A stretch of 46,709 bases of DNA from an uncultured Lachnospiraceae bacterium (GCA_910578175.1 CAJTPF010000023.1:1-46709), one strand, 5' to 3'; counted from the first letter of the stretch, positions 7,205 through 17,384 are shown. The notes: generated by a model not told the origin, from the letters alone. Made by a program: numbers and translations.

Positions 7205-7815
7205 TATTTCTCTTCCTTTCCCAATATAACATCGAGATTTACATCATGTATGATTCTCATAAATGCTAAAAATATCTCCATGTCAAAATTTTTCACTTCA
7301 TCTATCATCAATTCAACCGCCGTTTCCCGGTCAAACGCCCTTCGGTAGGAACGGTCGGATATCAATGCCGCAAATACATCGCAAACCCTTAAGATTCTCG
7401 CTCCCATGGGGATATTCTCTCCCGAGAGATTTTCCGGATAACCGGAACCGTCATAATTCTCATGGTGATATAATATGGATTCCAATATAAAATCCGAAAA
7501 TCCCCGGTCCTTTAATATATCAAATCCCAGTTTCGGATGCATCCGGATATACCGCATTTGTTCAACGGTCAGGGTTTCCTCTTCCTCTCTGTAAACGCAG
7601 GAGATCAGTCTCATCTTCCCGATATCGTGGAGCATACCGGCTACCGAAAGTTCATAACAGCCAGATTCTTCCATGCCCAGCTCCACGGCCAGCATATATG
7701 CCAGATTGCTGACACAGATACCATGCATTACGGGTTCCCGTACGGATTCACAAATATTTTCTTCCGATAACACTGCACAAATCCATTCCTTTCTGTCAAC
7801 ATTTCCTTCTTTCAA
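7204..7815 (-). CDS. HD-GYP-like domain phosphohydrolase
   Basis: The product of up to 203 residues has an HD-type metal site (MLHDIGK near residue 60-70) and the extended signature HHENYDGSGYP. These are the marks of HD-GYP phosphodiesterases, whose known members cleave cyclic di-GMP. There is no receiver, PAS or membrane domain, so it is a stand-alone catalytic domain with no visible sensor. Its start is uncertain. The frame reaches a TTG at 7815 inside the hemZ end without a ribosome site, and a GTG 14 codons later follows AAAGGA. It lies between hemZ and hisS, overlapping both by a few bases, so it is co-translated with this housekeeping group. Its substrate cannot be read from sequence. 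Confidence 0.85.
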   Translation of the reverse strand: MKEGNVDRKEWICAVLSEENICESVREPVMHGICVSNLAYMLAVELGMEESGCYELSVAGMLHDIGKMRLISCVYREEEETLTVEQMRYIRMHPKLGFDILKDRGFSDFILESILYHHENYDGSGYPENLSGENIPMGARILRVCDVFAALISDRSYRRAFDRETAVELMIDEVKNFDMEIFLAFMRIIHDVNLDVILGKEEK

Positions 7816-9352
7816 AAAACGAACGTTTTCTTTCTATCATCTTATCAATATCCGATATATATAGATCTACATCTTTTACATTTTCAATCCTTGTGATCTT
7901 CCTTCCTCCGGGATGAACCATCTTCGTGGAGGAACCTGCCCCTGCCGCCAGAATGGTCTGTTTCTCCTCCATGATCAGAATATTATAAAGCCCTGCCTTA
8001 CCGTCTTTCGCATATCCGGTATTTTCCAGATTTCCGGCCATATTCTTCTGCCTGTATAAATAATAAGGATTTAACCCCAGTGTTTTTGCGGTCCGCCGGG
8101 TGATCTCCATAATATCATCACTGTTTTCAATGGCATACTGCTTATACTGCTCTTTCAGTATGTTTAACCGTGATGCCCGTTTGAGCGCCAGTGAATGTAT
8201 GGTCAGACTATCGGGGTTTAACCGCTCCACCCATTCCATGCTGTTCCTGACATCTTCCTGTGTTTCATCCGGTAATCCCAGTATAAAATCCATATTAATA
8301 TTATCAAATCCGCAGGTCCGGGCCATATCATAGGCATGGAGAAAATCTTCCACGGTATGATGCCGTCCGATCAGATCCAGCGTCTTCTGATTCATCGTCT
8401 GGGGATTAATGGAAATCCTGCCCACATCGTATGCCCCCAGCACTTTCAGCTTCTCCGGCGTAATACTGTCCGGCCGTCCGGCTTCTACGGTAAATTCCCT
8501 TACGGCTTTTGCATCGAAAAGTTCGTGAACGATCCCCAATAAGTAGTCCAGCTGACGGGGTTCCAGGGTAGTAGGGGTTCCTCCGCCTATGTATATGGTT
8601 TCCGGATTCCGCCCATCACATATCTCCGCAATATATTTCAGTTCCTTTCCCAGCGCATCGATATAAGCATCTGTCTTTCCACGGTATTTTGACAGCGGAT
8701 AGGAAGTAAAAGAACAATACAGACAGGTACTTGGACAAAAAGGGATTCCGATATAAAGACTGTATCCGTTCTTATAATCCACATCTCTTAAAATCTCTGC
8801 TTCGTTCCGGGATATAGTCACGCATTGTTCCGCTTTTTCCCCAGACACGTAGTATTCTATCATAAATCTTTGTTTTGCTTCCGCTTCGGAATAACCCTGT
8901 TCCAGATAGGATGACGTGATCTTGGTAGGGCGGATTCCGGAAAGCGTACCCCACACAGGCGTTTTTCCGGTATATTCTTTTAAAAGATCAAACAATAAAC
9001 GTTTCAGACGGTTCTTTGTCTCTTTCCTGACATCGTCATACGCTTCTTCTGATCCGGCACCATCCCAATCCGGCTCCCCATCCGAAGCGGGTACGCTGCC
9101 CGGCAGAAAACTGCCTTCCCGCCGGAACGTTCTCTCCGCTTCTCTTTGAAATCCTCCATCCGTATACGGTTTTCCTTCCAGCCGGAGAACCATGGGTATA
9201 GTTTCAAAATAATCGCAAAACTCCGCTTCCAGGATCAGGTCCGCCTCTGCTTCCCTGTCCGTGACCATGGGTTCCCCGGGAAAAAAAGTCCTTAACAGCC
9301 CTTGTATATCATATTCAAAATCAACCCTGCCCGTGTATTTAATTATAATCAT
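7796..9352 (-). CDS. hemZ: HemZ-type coproporphyrinogen dehydrogenase-like radical SAM protein
   Basis: Radical SAM enzyme of the HemN/HemZ group. The cluster-binding motif CPSTCLYC (C-x3-C-x2-C) follows YSLYIGIPF, as in oxygen-independent coproporphyrinogen oxidases, and IGGGTPTTL and VEAGRPDSI match later family blocks. The family's long N-terminal extension precedes it. The B. subtilis HemZ role is described as coproporphyrinogen oxidation, but some members are haem chaperone-like and the real activity is uncertain. The frame opens at 9415, but AAAGG 7 bases before ATG 9352 gives the better start (518 residues). It overlaps the MBL gene upstream by 14 bases and the HD gene downstream by 20, so the set is compact and co-transcribed. 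Confidence 0.9.
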   Translation of the reverse strand: MIIIKYTGRVDFEYDIQGLLRTFFPGEPMVTDREAEADLILEAEFCDYFETIPMVLRLEGKPYTDGGFQREAERTFRREGSFLPGSVPASDGEPDWDGAGSEEAYDDVRKETKNRLKRLLFDLLKEYTGKTPVWGTLSGIRPTKITSSYLEQGYSEAEAKQRFMIEYYVSGEKAEQCVTISRNEAEILRDVDYKNGYSLYIGIPFCPSTCLYCSFTSYPLSKYRGKTDAYIDALGKELKYIAEICDGRNPETIYIGGGTPTTLEPRQLDYLLGIVHELFDAKAVREFTVEAGRPDSITPEKLKVLGAYDVGRISINPQTMNQKTLDLIGRHHTVEDFLHAYDMARTCGFDNINMDFILGLPDETQEDVRNSMEWVERLNPDSLTIHSLALKRASRLNILKEQYKQYAIENSDDIMEITRRTAKTLGLNPYYLYRQKNMAGNLENTGYAKDGKAGLYNILIMEEKQTILAAGAGSSTKMVHPGGRKITRIENVKDVDLYISDIDKMIERKRSFFERRKC

Positions 9353-9965
9353 ACAGCTGCCTTTCATTCCCGATGGTGGTTTCTCCTTCGTGTCCAGGAT
9401 ATACAAAAATATCATCCTTCAGTATCATTAACCGTTCCCGGATGGAGCGGATAATGGCACTCTGGCTTCCGGTAGGAAAATCCGTTCTGCCATGGGAATA
9501 ATGAAATAAGGTATCGCCGCTGAACAAGATCTCTTCCGTCTCCAGAAGATAACAGCAGCTTCCCACGGTATGCCCCGGTGTGGATATAACTTTAAACTCC
9601 ATACCTCCCAGAGAAATAAGCTGTTGATCCGTCAGATAAGTATCTGCTTCCAGATACAGACCTCTGATCCCCACCATATTGCCCAGATTCTTTTCCGTGG
9701 TAAGAATTTCCCGCTCTGCTTCATAAGCATATACCGGAATATCATATTTCCGTTTCAGCGGCTCCGCAGCGCCGATATGATCGAAATGACCGTGGGTCAG
9801 CAGTATGGCCTGGGGTACAACCCCGTATTCCGTAATCTTACGGCCGATTTCCTCCGGTTCGTCTCCCGGATCGATAATGACTGCTTCTTTCCGGTCTTTC
9901 TTATATACAATATAACAATTGGTCCGTACAGGACCAACCGTCAGTTTTTTCACTCGGATATTCAT
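9339..9965 (-). CDS. MBL-fold metallo-hydrolase (glyoxalase II-like)
   Basis: This 208-residue protein has the metallo-beta-lactamase fold signature THGHFDH near residues 58-64, later metal ligands in STPGHTVGS and FSGDTLF, and a C-terminal YPGHEGETT. This is the YqgX/GloB-like group that binds two metals and hydrolyses thioesters or related bonds. The actual substrate is unknown. In Clostridia it commonly sits between relA and hemZ, as it does here. It starts 29 bases after relA and overlaps hemZ by 14 bases, pointing to one transcript. Confidence 0.92.
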   Translation of the reverse strand: MNIRVKKLTVGPVRTNCYIVYKKDRKEAVIIDPGDEPEEIGRKITEYGVVPQAILLTHGHFDHIGAAEPLKRKYDIPVYAYEAEREILTTEKNLGNMVGIRGLYLEADTYLTDQQLISLGGMEFKVISTPGHTVGSCCYLLETEEILFSGDTLFHYSHGRTDFPTGSQSAIIRSIRERLMILKDDIFVYPGHEGETTIGNERQLYDYN

Positions 9966-9994
9966 TGTTTTATTCCATCCCTTCCGGATATTTA

Positions 9995-12304
9995 CTATCC
10001 TCGTTCAATATCTATAATACTTTCCACCTGACGCATTTTATCGATCAGGCGGTTTAATTCTTCCACGCTCCGGATATCAAACGCCATGGATATGGTTGCC
10101 AGACCCTGTTTGCTGGTGCGGACATTCATGCTGGTAACGTCAATGCTGCGCTCCGTGGTGATCTTGGACAGATCCGCAAGGATACCGGTTCTGTTATTGG
10201 CATATATCTTGATTTCCGCAAGATATTTTTCACCGGCTTTTACCGCTTCCCTCTCCCACTCCGCATCGATCAGACGTGTCCGCTCGATCTCCGGCAGACA
10301 CATAATATTGACGCAGTCCGTTCTGTGAATGGATATCCCCCGGCCTCTGGTAATAAATCCTACGATTTCATCCCCCGGTACCGGACTGCAGCACTTGGAA
10401 AAACGCACGGCTACATCATGGATTCCCTTAACCGTGATACCGCCCTTGGATTTGGATACGGCAGGACTTTCTTTCCCTTCCCTGGCCTCCAAAATCTCTG
10501 CATCGGTCAGTATTTTTTTATGCTTCTTCTGATATTCCTCCAGCAGTTTATTGACAATCTGTCCTTCCTTCAGACCGCCATGTCCCACTGCTGCCAGTAC
10601 GGAATCCCAGTCCCGGAATCCGTACTTTCGCAGGACCTTTTCCAGATATTCCGGTTTCAGCAGGTCGCTAAGTATAATACTTTTGGATTTGCAGTACTTT
10701 TCCAGCAGTTCCCTGCCTTTCGCAATATTATCTTCTTTCAGCTCCGCGCGGAACCACTGATTTATCTTATTTTTTGCCTGGGTGGTCTTTACCACGCCCA
10801 GCCAGTCCAGACTCGGTCCTTTGGAATTCTGGGACGTGATGATTTCGATACGGTCACCGTTCTGAATCCTGTAATCAATCGGAACCATCCGTCCGTTTAC
10901 CCTGGCGCCCACCATTTTATTTCCCACCGCACTGTGAATGGCATAAGCAAAATCGATCGGAGTAGACCCATGGGTCAGATTCATGACGTCTCCGGAAGGC
11001 GTAAAGCAGAATACATTTTCGGAAAAGATGTCCAAATCACTTTTTAACAGACTCATAAATTCACGGTTATCCGACATATCCCTCTGCCATTCCAGAATCT
11101 GACGCAACCAGCTGATCTTTGCTTCTGCCGTCTCCTCGGAATTTCTGCCGTCAGCATTTTCCTTATATTTCCAGTGAGCCGCAATACCATATTCCGCTGT
11201 TTTATGCATTTCAGCAGTCCGTATCTGAATTTCAAAGGGCAGACCGGTAGGACCGATCAGCGTGGTATGCAGAGACTGATACATATTGGGTTTCGGCATG
11301 GCGATATAATCTTTAAATCTTCCGGGAATCGGTTTATACATTTCATGGATCACACCCAGAGCCGCATAGCAGTCTTTTACGGTGTCCACAATGATCCTCA
11401 CTGCAAACAGATCATATATCTGGTCTAAGGTTTTATCCTGATTTACCATTTTCCTGTATATGCTAAACAGATGTTTTACTCTGCCGTCTATCCTGGCCCG
11501 GATCCCCGCATTCTCAATATGCGTCCTCACTTCATCCACCAGGTCCTGTATGAACTGCTCTCTGGAGGATTTCTTTATCTCAATCTTTTCCACCAGATCC
11601 CGATAGATTTCCGGTTTCAGATAACACAGGGATAAATCGTCCAGTTCGATCTTTATTTTGGAAATACCAAGCCTGTGGGCGATCGGTGCATATATTTCCA
11701 TGGTTTCCCTGGATTTCTCCACCTGTTTCGCCGGTAACTGGAACTCCATGGTCCGCATGTTATGCAGCCGGTCCGCCAGTTTTATCAAAATCACACGGAT
11801 GTCTTTTGCCATGGCCAGAAACATTTTCCTTAGATTTTCTGCCTGTATTTCAATTTTATCCTGAGAATAAGATAATTGGGTAAGTTTTGTTACACCGTCA
11901 ACCAGCAGTGCAACTTCAGAACCGAATTCCCGTTCCACATCTTCATAGGTCATAACGGTATCTTCCACCACGTCATGCAGAAGACCCGCCACAATGGTTT
12001 CCTTATCCAGTTCCAGTTCTGCCAGTATGATGGCAACCGATACCGGATGGATAATATAAGGCTCTCCCGATTTCCGTTTCTGTTCCTTATGAGCCTCAAA
12101 GGCAAGATTATATGCCTTTTCGATCATAGTGATATCGGTAGAAGGATGATATTGCCGGATTTTCCGGATCAGGGTTTCGTATAATTTTCCCGGATCGTCA
12201 AACTCCGATTCCTGTTTCACCATATGACCATCCATATATTGAGGTTTTTCAGTATTATTTTCTGTTTTCTTTACTTCGTATTCGATTCTGTTCTCTTCAC
12301 CCAT
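9995..12304 (-). CDS. relA: Bifunctional (p)ppGpp synthetase/hydrolase
   Basis: Rel-type stringent-response enzyme of 769 residues. It both makes (p)ppGpp from ATP and GTP/GDP and degrades it. Domains in order are an HD hydrolase (IIHPVSV, GLLHDVVEDT, LADRLHNMRT), a synthetase (DLFAVRIIV, GRFKDYIAMPKPNMYQSLH, EIQIRT), a TGS domain (CFTPSGDVMNL), a helical and zinc-finger-like region with CCSPVPGD, and a C-terminal ACT domain. The intact HD motif says the hydrolase is active. An acidic, polar N-terminal extension of about 35 residues precedes the HD domain. GAGG lies 7 bases before ATG 12304. The promoter at 12348-12376 drives it and probably the MBL, hemZ, HD, hisS and aspS genes after it. 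Confidence 0.97.
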   Translation of the reverse strand: MGEENRIEYEVKKTENNTEKPQYMDGHMVKQESEFDDPGKLYETLIRKIRQYHPSTDITMIEKAYNLAFEAHKEQKRKSGEPYIIHPVSVAIILAELELDKETIVAGLLHDVVEDTVMTYEDVEREFGSEVALLVDGVTKLTQLSYSQDKIEIQAENLRKMFLAMAKDIRVILIKLADRLHNMRTMEFQLPAKQVEKSRETMEIYAPIAHRLGISKIKIELDDLSLCYLKPEIYRDLVEKIEIKKSSREQFIQDLVDEVRTHIENAGIRARIDGRVKHLFSIYRKMVNQDKTLDQIYDLFAVRIIVDTVKDCYAALGVIHEMYKPIPGRFKDYIAMPKPNMYQSLHTTLIGPTGLPFEIQIRTAEMHKTAEYGIAAHWKYKENADGRNSEETAEAKISWLRQILEWQRDMSDNREFMSLLKSDLDIFSENVFCFTPSGDVMNLTHGSTPIDFAYAIHSAVGNKMVGARVNGRMVPIDYRIQNGDRIEIITSQNSKGPSLDWLGVVKTTQAKNKINQWFRAELKEDNIAKGRELLEKYCKSKSIILSDLLKPEYLEKVLRKYGFRDWDSVLAAVGHGGLKEGQIVNKLLEEYQKKHKKILTDAEILEAREGKESPAVSKSKGGITVKGIHDVAVRFSKCCSPVPGDEIVGFITRGRGISIHRTDCVNIMCLPEIERTRLIDAEWEREAVKAGEKYLAEIKIYANNRTGILADLSKITTERSIDVTSMNVRTSKQGLATISMAFDIRSVEELNRLIDKMRQVESIIDIERG

Positions 12305-12347
12305 GTTCTCGCCTCAATTCTATACTTACGTAATGATATAATTCTCA

Positions 12348-12376
12348 ATTATAATAACATTTTAACCAAAATGCAA
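12348..12376 (-). promoter_or_regulatory. Sigma-A promoter for the relA operon
   Basis: On the minus strand TTGCAT (12371-12376), 17 bases, TATAAT (12348-12353). The predicted RNA would start near 12341 with a leader of under 40 bases. It lies immediately after the ppk stop, separating the two gene groups. Confidence 0.75.
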
Positions 12377-12382
12377 TTACTT

Positions 12383-14497
12383 TCAACCTTTCATCGGTAT
12401 AAAGGTTCTCTGCTCCCCTTCATTTTTTGTATCCGCACGGCTTGCAGCAAGGGTACAGAAATATTTCTGTGCTTCCAGGTGTTCCTTTCCCCTGCGGTCT
12501 ACTTTTTCATAGACACTGCCTTTCAGAATATGGGCTTTCATGGTATCCCTGAGCTGAATGTCCAGTACCTGCAGAACTTCCCGCTTCAGGCTCTCGTCTT
12601 CCACCGGAAACATGATCTCCACACGTTTATCCAGATTCCGCGGCATCCAGTCGGCGCTTGCCATATATACTTCTTCGTTTCCGCCGTTCCTGAAATAGAA
12701 AATCCGGCTGTGTTCCAAAAAAGTTCCCACAAGAGAACGCACCGTTATGTTTTCACTGATCCCCGGTATACCGGTCTTCAGACAACAGATGCCCCGGACG
12801 ATGAGATGAATCTTCACTCCCGCAGCCGAAGCCTCATATAGCGCCGCAATGATCCCGCTGTCGCACAGGGAATTCATTTTTGCAATGATCAGTCCTTCGT
12901 TTCCCTCTTTGACCTGTTTGATCTCCCGTTTGATCAGACGCATAAAACGGTCCCGCAGCCAGTGAGGTGCAAGGCTTAACTTATTCCACTGTTTCGGCTC
13001 GCTGTAGCCTGATATCATATTAAAGGCGGCAGTGGCATCTTCACCGATGGACTCATTACAGGTCAGAAGCCCCATATCCGTATATAATTTTGCAGTGGCA
13101 TCGTTATAATTACCGGTTCCCAGATGAACATATCTCCGGATACCATCCTCTTCCTTTCGTACTACAAGCGTGATCTTACTGTGGGTCTTCAGTCCCATCA
13201 GTCCGTAGATCACATGGCATCCGGCTTTCTCCAGTTTCTTCGCCCACTGGATGTTATTCTCTTCATCAAATCTGGCTTTCAGCTCAACCAGTACCGTTAC
13301 CTGCTTCCCGTTTTCGGCCGCTTTTTCCAGCGCCGCTACGATAGGAGAATGACCGCTTACCCGGTATAAAGTCTGCTTGATGGCCAGCACGTTTTCATCC
13401 GCCGCCGCCTCTGCAACAAACCGAATCACCGGTTCAAAGGATTCATAGGGGTGATGAAGCAGGATATCATTACTCCGGATCTGTGTAAAAATGTCTGTTT
13501 CCTCCCGGATCATTATGCTGGGCCGTGGAATATATTTTTCCTGTTTTAGATGTTCAAACCCTTCCATTCCGTATAGTTTCATTAAAAAGGTCAGATCAAC
13601 AGGTCCCTGGATATCATAAACTTGCTCCTGTTCCACATTCAGCTGTTTTTTTAAGAATTTCAGAATCCTCTTATCCGATCTTTCTTCAATCTCCAGCCGT
13701 ATGGCCTCCCCCCGCTGCCTCTGTTTCAGCTGCTTCTGAATCTCCTTCAGCAGATCCGAAGCATCGTCCTCATCAATATATAAATCCGCATTTCTGGTGA
13801 TTCTGTACGGATGGGCACAGAGTACGCTGTGATTCTCAAATAATTTAAAAAGATTTCGCTCGATGATCTTTTCCAGTAAGATCACGGTACGTTTTCCGTC
13901 GGACGGCAGCTCGATGATCCGGCTCAGAACGGACGGCACCTGTACCGTTGCAAACTGTTCTTCTTCATTTTCTTCACTTTTTACCAGAACACAGAGATTC
14001 AGGGATTTATTCCGGATCAGCGGAAAAGGTCTGGCCGGGTCCACCGCCATGGGAGTCAGCACCGGATAGACATCCTCGTCAAAAAAAGTATCTGCATATC
14101 TGCACTGTTCCTCATTCATCTGCTGATGGGACGTCAGTATGGTCAATCCCTCTTTTTCCAGCGCCGGCATCAGGGAGCGGTTAAACGTGGAACTCTGCAG
14201 CGCCACAAATTCATGGGTTTCTGCCATTACGGCCTTTAACTGGGCCGAAGGCTTCATCCCTGCCAGATCCGGTTTCGTACACTTTGCCTCCACCATATCC
14301 TTTAAAGAAGCCACCCTGACCATGAAAAATTCATCCAGATTGGAACTGGTGATACTTAAAAATTTCAGCCGCTCAAACAACGGATTATTTTTATCCCTTG
14401 CTTCCAATAAAATACGCATATTAAACTGCAGCCAGCTTAATTCCCGGTTGGTATAATATTCCGGATCATTAAAATCCGTTCCTGTTGTATTTGCCAT
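12383..14497 (-). CDS. ppk1: Polyphosphate kinase 1
   Basis: PPK1 reversibly builds inorganic polyphosphate from ATP. The 704-residue length and motifs are typical: the N-terminal NRELSWLQFNMRIL block, LDEFFMVRVA, ALKQTLYRVSGHSPIV-type AIKQTLYRVSG, ELKARFDEENNIQWA, the autophosphorylated-histidine region YVHLGTGNYN, and LEHSRIFYF with the second conserved His. GGGAGG lies before ATG 14497. It follows the ppx/gppA gene by 18 bases, so synthesis and degradation of polyphosphate are encoded together. It is the last gene of the long run that starts at potA. Confidence 0.97.
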   Translation of the reverse strand: MANTTGTDFNDPEYYTNRELSWLQFNMRILLEARDKNNPLFERLKFLSITSSNLDEFFMVRVASLKDMVEAKCTKPDLAGMKPSAQLKAVMAETHEFVALQSSTFNRSLMPALEKEGLTILTSHQQMNEEQCRYADTFFDEDVYPVLTPMAVDPARPFPLIRNKSLNLCVLVKSEENEEEQFATVQVPSVLSRIIELPSDGKRTVILLEKIIERNLFKLFENHSVLCAHPYRITRNADLYIDEDDASDLLKEIQKQLKQRQRGEAIRLEIEERSDKRILKFLKKQLNVEQEQVYDIQGPVDLTFLMKLYGMEGFEHLKQEKYIPRPSIMIREETDIFTQIRSNDILLHHPYESFEPVIRFVAEAAADENVLAIKQTLYRVSGHSPIVAALEKAAENGKQVTVLVELKARFDEENNIQWAKKLEKAGCHVIYGLMGLKTHSKITLVVRKEEDGIRRYVHLGTGNYNDATAKLYTDMGLLTCNESIGEDATAAFNMISGYSEPKQWNKLSLAPHWLRDRFMRLIKREIKQVKEGNEGLIIAKMNSLCDSGIIAALYEASAAGVKIHLIVRGICCLKTGIPGISENITVRSLVGTFLEHSRIFYFRNGGNEEVYMASADWMPRNLDKRVEIMFPVEDESLKREVLQVLDIQLRDTMKAHILKGSVYEKVDRRGKEHLEAQKYFCTLAASRADTKNEGEQRTFIPMKG

Positions 14498-14515
14498 AGT
14501 TCCGCCTCCCTTTCT

Positions 14516-16048
14516 CTATTTACGGATATCTTTATTCCGTTTCAGCACCGGTCTGATTCCATATACTTCTTCGAAGAATTCCGCCTTTCTCCGGAACAGT
14601 CCTTTCTCCAGTGTGATATCTTCATTGGTATAGGTAGTGATCTGTAGTTCCGAATCTTTCACCACGGCTCTGGTGTCTACAAATTTCTGCTTATGGCTTC
14701 TGTCCAGCGCATTCGCCACACGGAGCATGGCTACCAGCTTGACGATGGTCAGATAAGTATCATTATCGATTCCATACACATCATCATGTTCTTCAAAGAT
14801 ATCCATGGTGTTATACCGGACCACATTTGCAATGATCTCTCTTTCAAAATGGGAAATTCCGATGATTTCCGTTGACAGGATAATATTATAGGAAGACTGG
14901 GCCGGCTGGTTCATACTGATATATTTTCCGCAGTCATGCAGAATTGCGGCCAATTGAAGCAGTATACGCTCCCGGTTTCCGAATCCGTGATATTTTTTCA
15001 TGGCATCAAATATGGTCAGAACATTCTTTTCCAGTATCTGGGTATGCGCCATATTTGCCCGGTAACGCTTCGCCATGACTCTGGCCGCATGGAGGATATC
15101 CGCTTCAAAATCATGATGGCCTTTTAATATATTGTGGGAGAAGGCATATTCCGCCGCCATCCCGTCGCACAGATCCACCTGGGGGAACCAGATATTTTCC
15201 GTCTCCGTTTCTTCGATCAGCCGCTTATAGACGAGAACACAGGGAAGAAGCAGGGACGCCTGTTCCTCGGTAATCCCGATCTTATTGGACAACTGGGAAA
15301 TATTTTTTCCCATAATGGAATGAAAACGTTCTATAAACTGGGAACCGGTCATGGCCTCAATCTGCCGGCTGGTCTTTTTCGTAAAATATCCGATATAATC
15401 ACCGATGGCAATGATATTTTTAATGTTTCTGTCCTTTAAAAACATTCGTTTAAAGGTTGCAATATCATTGTTGATCAGTTCTTCGATGAGCATATTAAAA
15501 TGCTGACGGTCATTGCTGAGACTGTAGAGCAGTTCCCGGATCCGCAGGGAACCCAGTTTGATATTCTGGGTCGTGACCAGTGCCTCTTTGTCAAACAGGG
15601 ATATCTGGATACTGCCGGCGCCTACGTCCACAATGGCCGTTCCCTCCTGAATCAGGTCCGAAAACTCCGGTCTTGCCGCCAGGGCTTTATAGCAGAGAAA
15701 TCTCTGTTCCGAATTACTCAGTACCCGTACCACCAGTCCGGTTTTTACCCGAATCCGGTCCAATACGATATCTCCGTTTGCCGCCTCCCGGATCGAACTG
15801 GTGGTATACGCAAGATAATCCTCAACTTTATATTCCTTCATTATGGAAGTAAAGTCGTATAAGATATCACATAATTCATTGATATGGGAAAACTGGATTT
15901 TCCCAGTGGTATAGGTATCTTTTCCCAGTTCGATGACATGGCGCACATGGTTCAGAATGACAATCCCTTTTTTTCGGGATATTTCAAAAATCTTCAGTTC
16001 CAGTTCGTAAGAACCCACGTCGATCGTTGCAATGATCCTGTATGTCAT
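14516..16048 (-). CDS. Exopolyphosphatase / guanosine pentaphosphatase family protein
   Basis: This 510-residue protein has an N-terminal ASKHA-fold Ppx/GppA domain (ATIDVGSYELELKIFE, YTTSSIREA, VDVGAGSIQISLF with the glycine-rich phosphate loop) and a C-terminal HD-like domain (LAAILHDCGKYISMNQ near residue 370). That is the long-type Ppx layout. Family members release phosphate from polyphosphate ends or convert pppGpp to ppGpp. Its place next to ppk1 favours polyphosphate. Some usual residues of the first block are replaced (GSYELELKIF where GSNSIRLxV is common), so catalytic efficiency is uncertain. It ends 15 bases... before it lies the broken DUF815 gene on the same strand, and ppk1 follows after 18 bases. 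Confidence 0.9.
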   Translation of the reverse strand: MTYRIIATIDVGSYELELKIFEISRKKGIVILNHVRHVIELGKDTYTTGKIQFSHINELCDILYDFTSIMKEYKVEDYLAYTTSSIREAANGDIVLDRIRVKTGLVVRVLSNSEQRFLCYKALAARPEFSDLIQEGTAIVDVGAGSIQISLFDKEALVTTQNIKLGSLRIRELLYSLSNDRQHFNMLIEELINNDIATFKRMFLKDRNIKNIIAIGDYIGYFTKKTSRQIEAMTGSQFIERFHSIMGKNISQLSNKIGITEEQASLLLPCVLVYKRLIEETETENIWFPQVDLCDGMAAEYAFSHNILKGHHDFEADILHAARVMAKRYRANMAHTQILEKNVLTIFDAMKKYHGFGNRERILLQLAAILHDCGKYISMNQPAQSSYNIILSTEIIGISHFEREIIANVVRYNTMDIFEEHDDVYGIDNDTYLTIVKLVAMLRVANALDRSHKQKFVDTRAVVKDSELQITTYTNEDITLEKGLFRRKAEFFEEVYGIRPVLKRNKDIRK

Positions 16049-16063
16049 AACCGATTCCCTCCT

Positions 16064-17366
16064 TTACTCTGCTTCAAATCCCAGCAGATAATTGATAAAC
16101 TGCTGGGCCGTCCTTCCCGACAATCCTCCGTGACTTAATTCCCACTTATTCGCCTCCAGGAATAATTCCTCCTCCGGCATATGGATATGATATCTTTCTG
16201 CCAATGTCCTGACAATGTTCTGAAATTCTTTTTTATTCGGTGCAATGTAATAAATGGATACGCCAAACCGCGCCACCAGGGATAACTTTTCCTGTACCGT
16301 ATCGGAGGTATGTAAATCCTCCGCCCGGTCTTCTTTATCACTGAATGTTTCCCGGACCAGATGTCTCCGGTTGGAAGTCGCATAGATCAGTACGTTATCC
16401 GGCTTTTTTCCCAGACCTCCCTCTATGATGGCCTTAAGATATTTATATTCGATCTCAAAATCTTCAAAAGACAGATCGTCCATATAGATTATAAATTTAT
16501 AATTTCTGTCCTTGACGGTCTCGATGATTTCGGACAGACAGTCAAACTGATGCTTATAAACCTCGATCATCCGAAGCCCTTTATCATAGTATTCATTTAA
16601 TATAGCCTTAATACTGGAGGATTTTCCGGTCCCGCTGTCCCCAAACAGCAGTACATTGTTGGCTTTCCTGCCCTCTACAAAGGCTTCCGTATTATCAGTG
16701 AGCTTTTTCTTCTGCAATTCATATCCTACCAGATCATTTAAATATATATGTTCTACACTGGTGATCGGAACGATCTGCGGCCGCCCCGATTCCTACACGG
16801 AATGCTTTATGAAGCCCGAATTTTCCCACTCCGTTTTCTTTATAAAACCGGCTCACATGGCGGTAATATTCCGTCGCATCCCCTGACTGCTCCAGAGAAA
16901 CGGTAAGTTCATTGATCCTGTCCCGTACCCGTTTGTTAAATACCTTGCTGGTCCGCCCCCCGTTCTTATAATTCCGTAGCAGGGAAAACGCATCGGTCTG
17001 AAGCTCCCGGTCCACCTTACCCATATCGTATTCAAACAATTCCTGAAAAATCTTTAGATCGTGAATGGCGATCTGATTCATCGTCCCGTCCCCCGGTCCG
17101 ACGATCTCGCAGGAAGTAGAAAAGGCATTTTCATTGTTTGCCAGAAGAAATCCCAGAAAGCAATGAAACAGGTCCCCTTCAAACCCGTATGCATCCGCCA
17201 GTTCCAGCAGTTCGTTGACACAGTCATATAATAAGGTCACTTTATCCTCGTTGTTATAATAATCATTGTCAGCCTGATTGATCAGCCAGACAAAATCATC
17301 AAACAATTTCTGATGTTTAAAATTTTTATACAGCATAAGCCTGCCGGCGTTAATTCGTTCTGACAT
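16064..17366 (-). pseudogene. DUF815 AAA-type ATPase, split by a one-base frameshift
   Basis: Two minus-strand frames together make one DUF815 protein of about 430 residues. The first part (17366-16734) is the helical N-terminal region ending AFRVG, then junk to a stop. The second (up to 16064) continues QIVPITSVEHIYLNDLVGYE, then carries Walker A GDSGTGKSS and Walker B IIYMDD. Removing one G on the minus strand near 16792-16793 joins them as AFRVESGRPQIVPITS, the expected family reading. The role of DUF815 ATPases is not established. The gene lies 18 bases after pheA and 15 before ppx. A true recent pseudogene or a sequencing error are both possible, and no slippery heptamer typical of programmed shifts is apparent at the site. 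Confidence 0.85.
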
Positions 17367-17384
17367 AACATATCACTCCAAATA

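Noticed and set aside
16780..16800. Programmed frameshift in DUF815
   Set aside because: No slippery heptamer or stimulatory structure was visible at the site. A plain one-base insertion or error is simpler.
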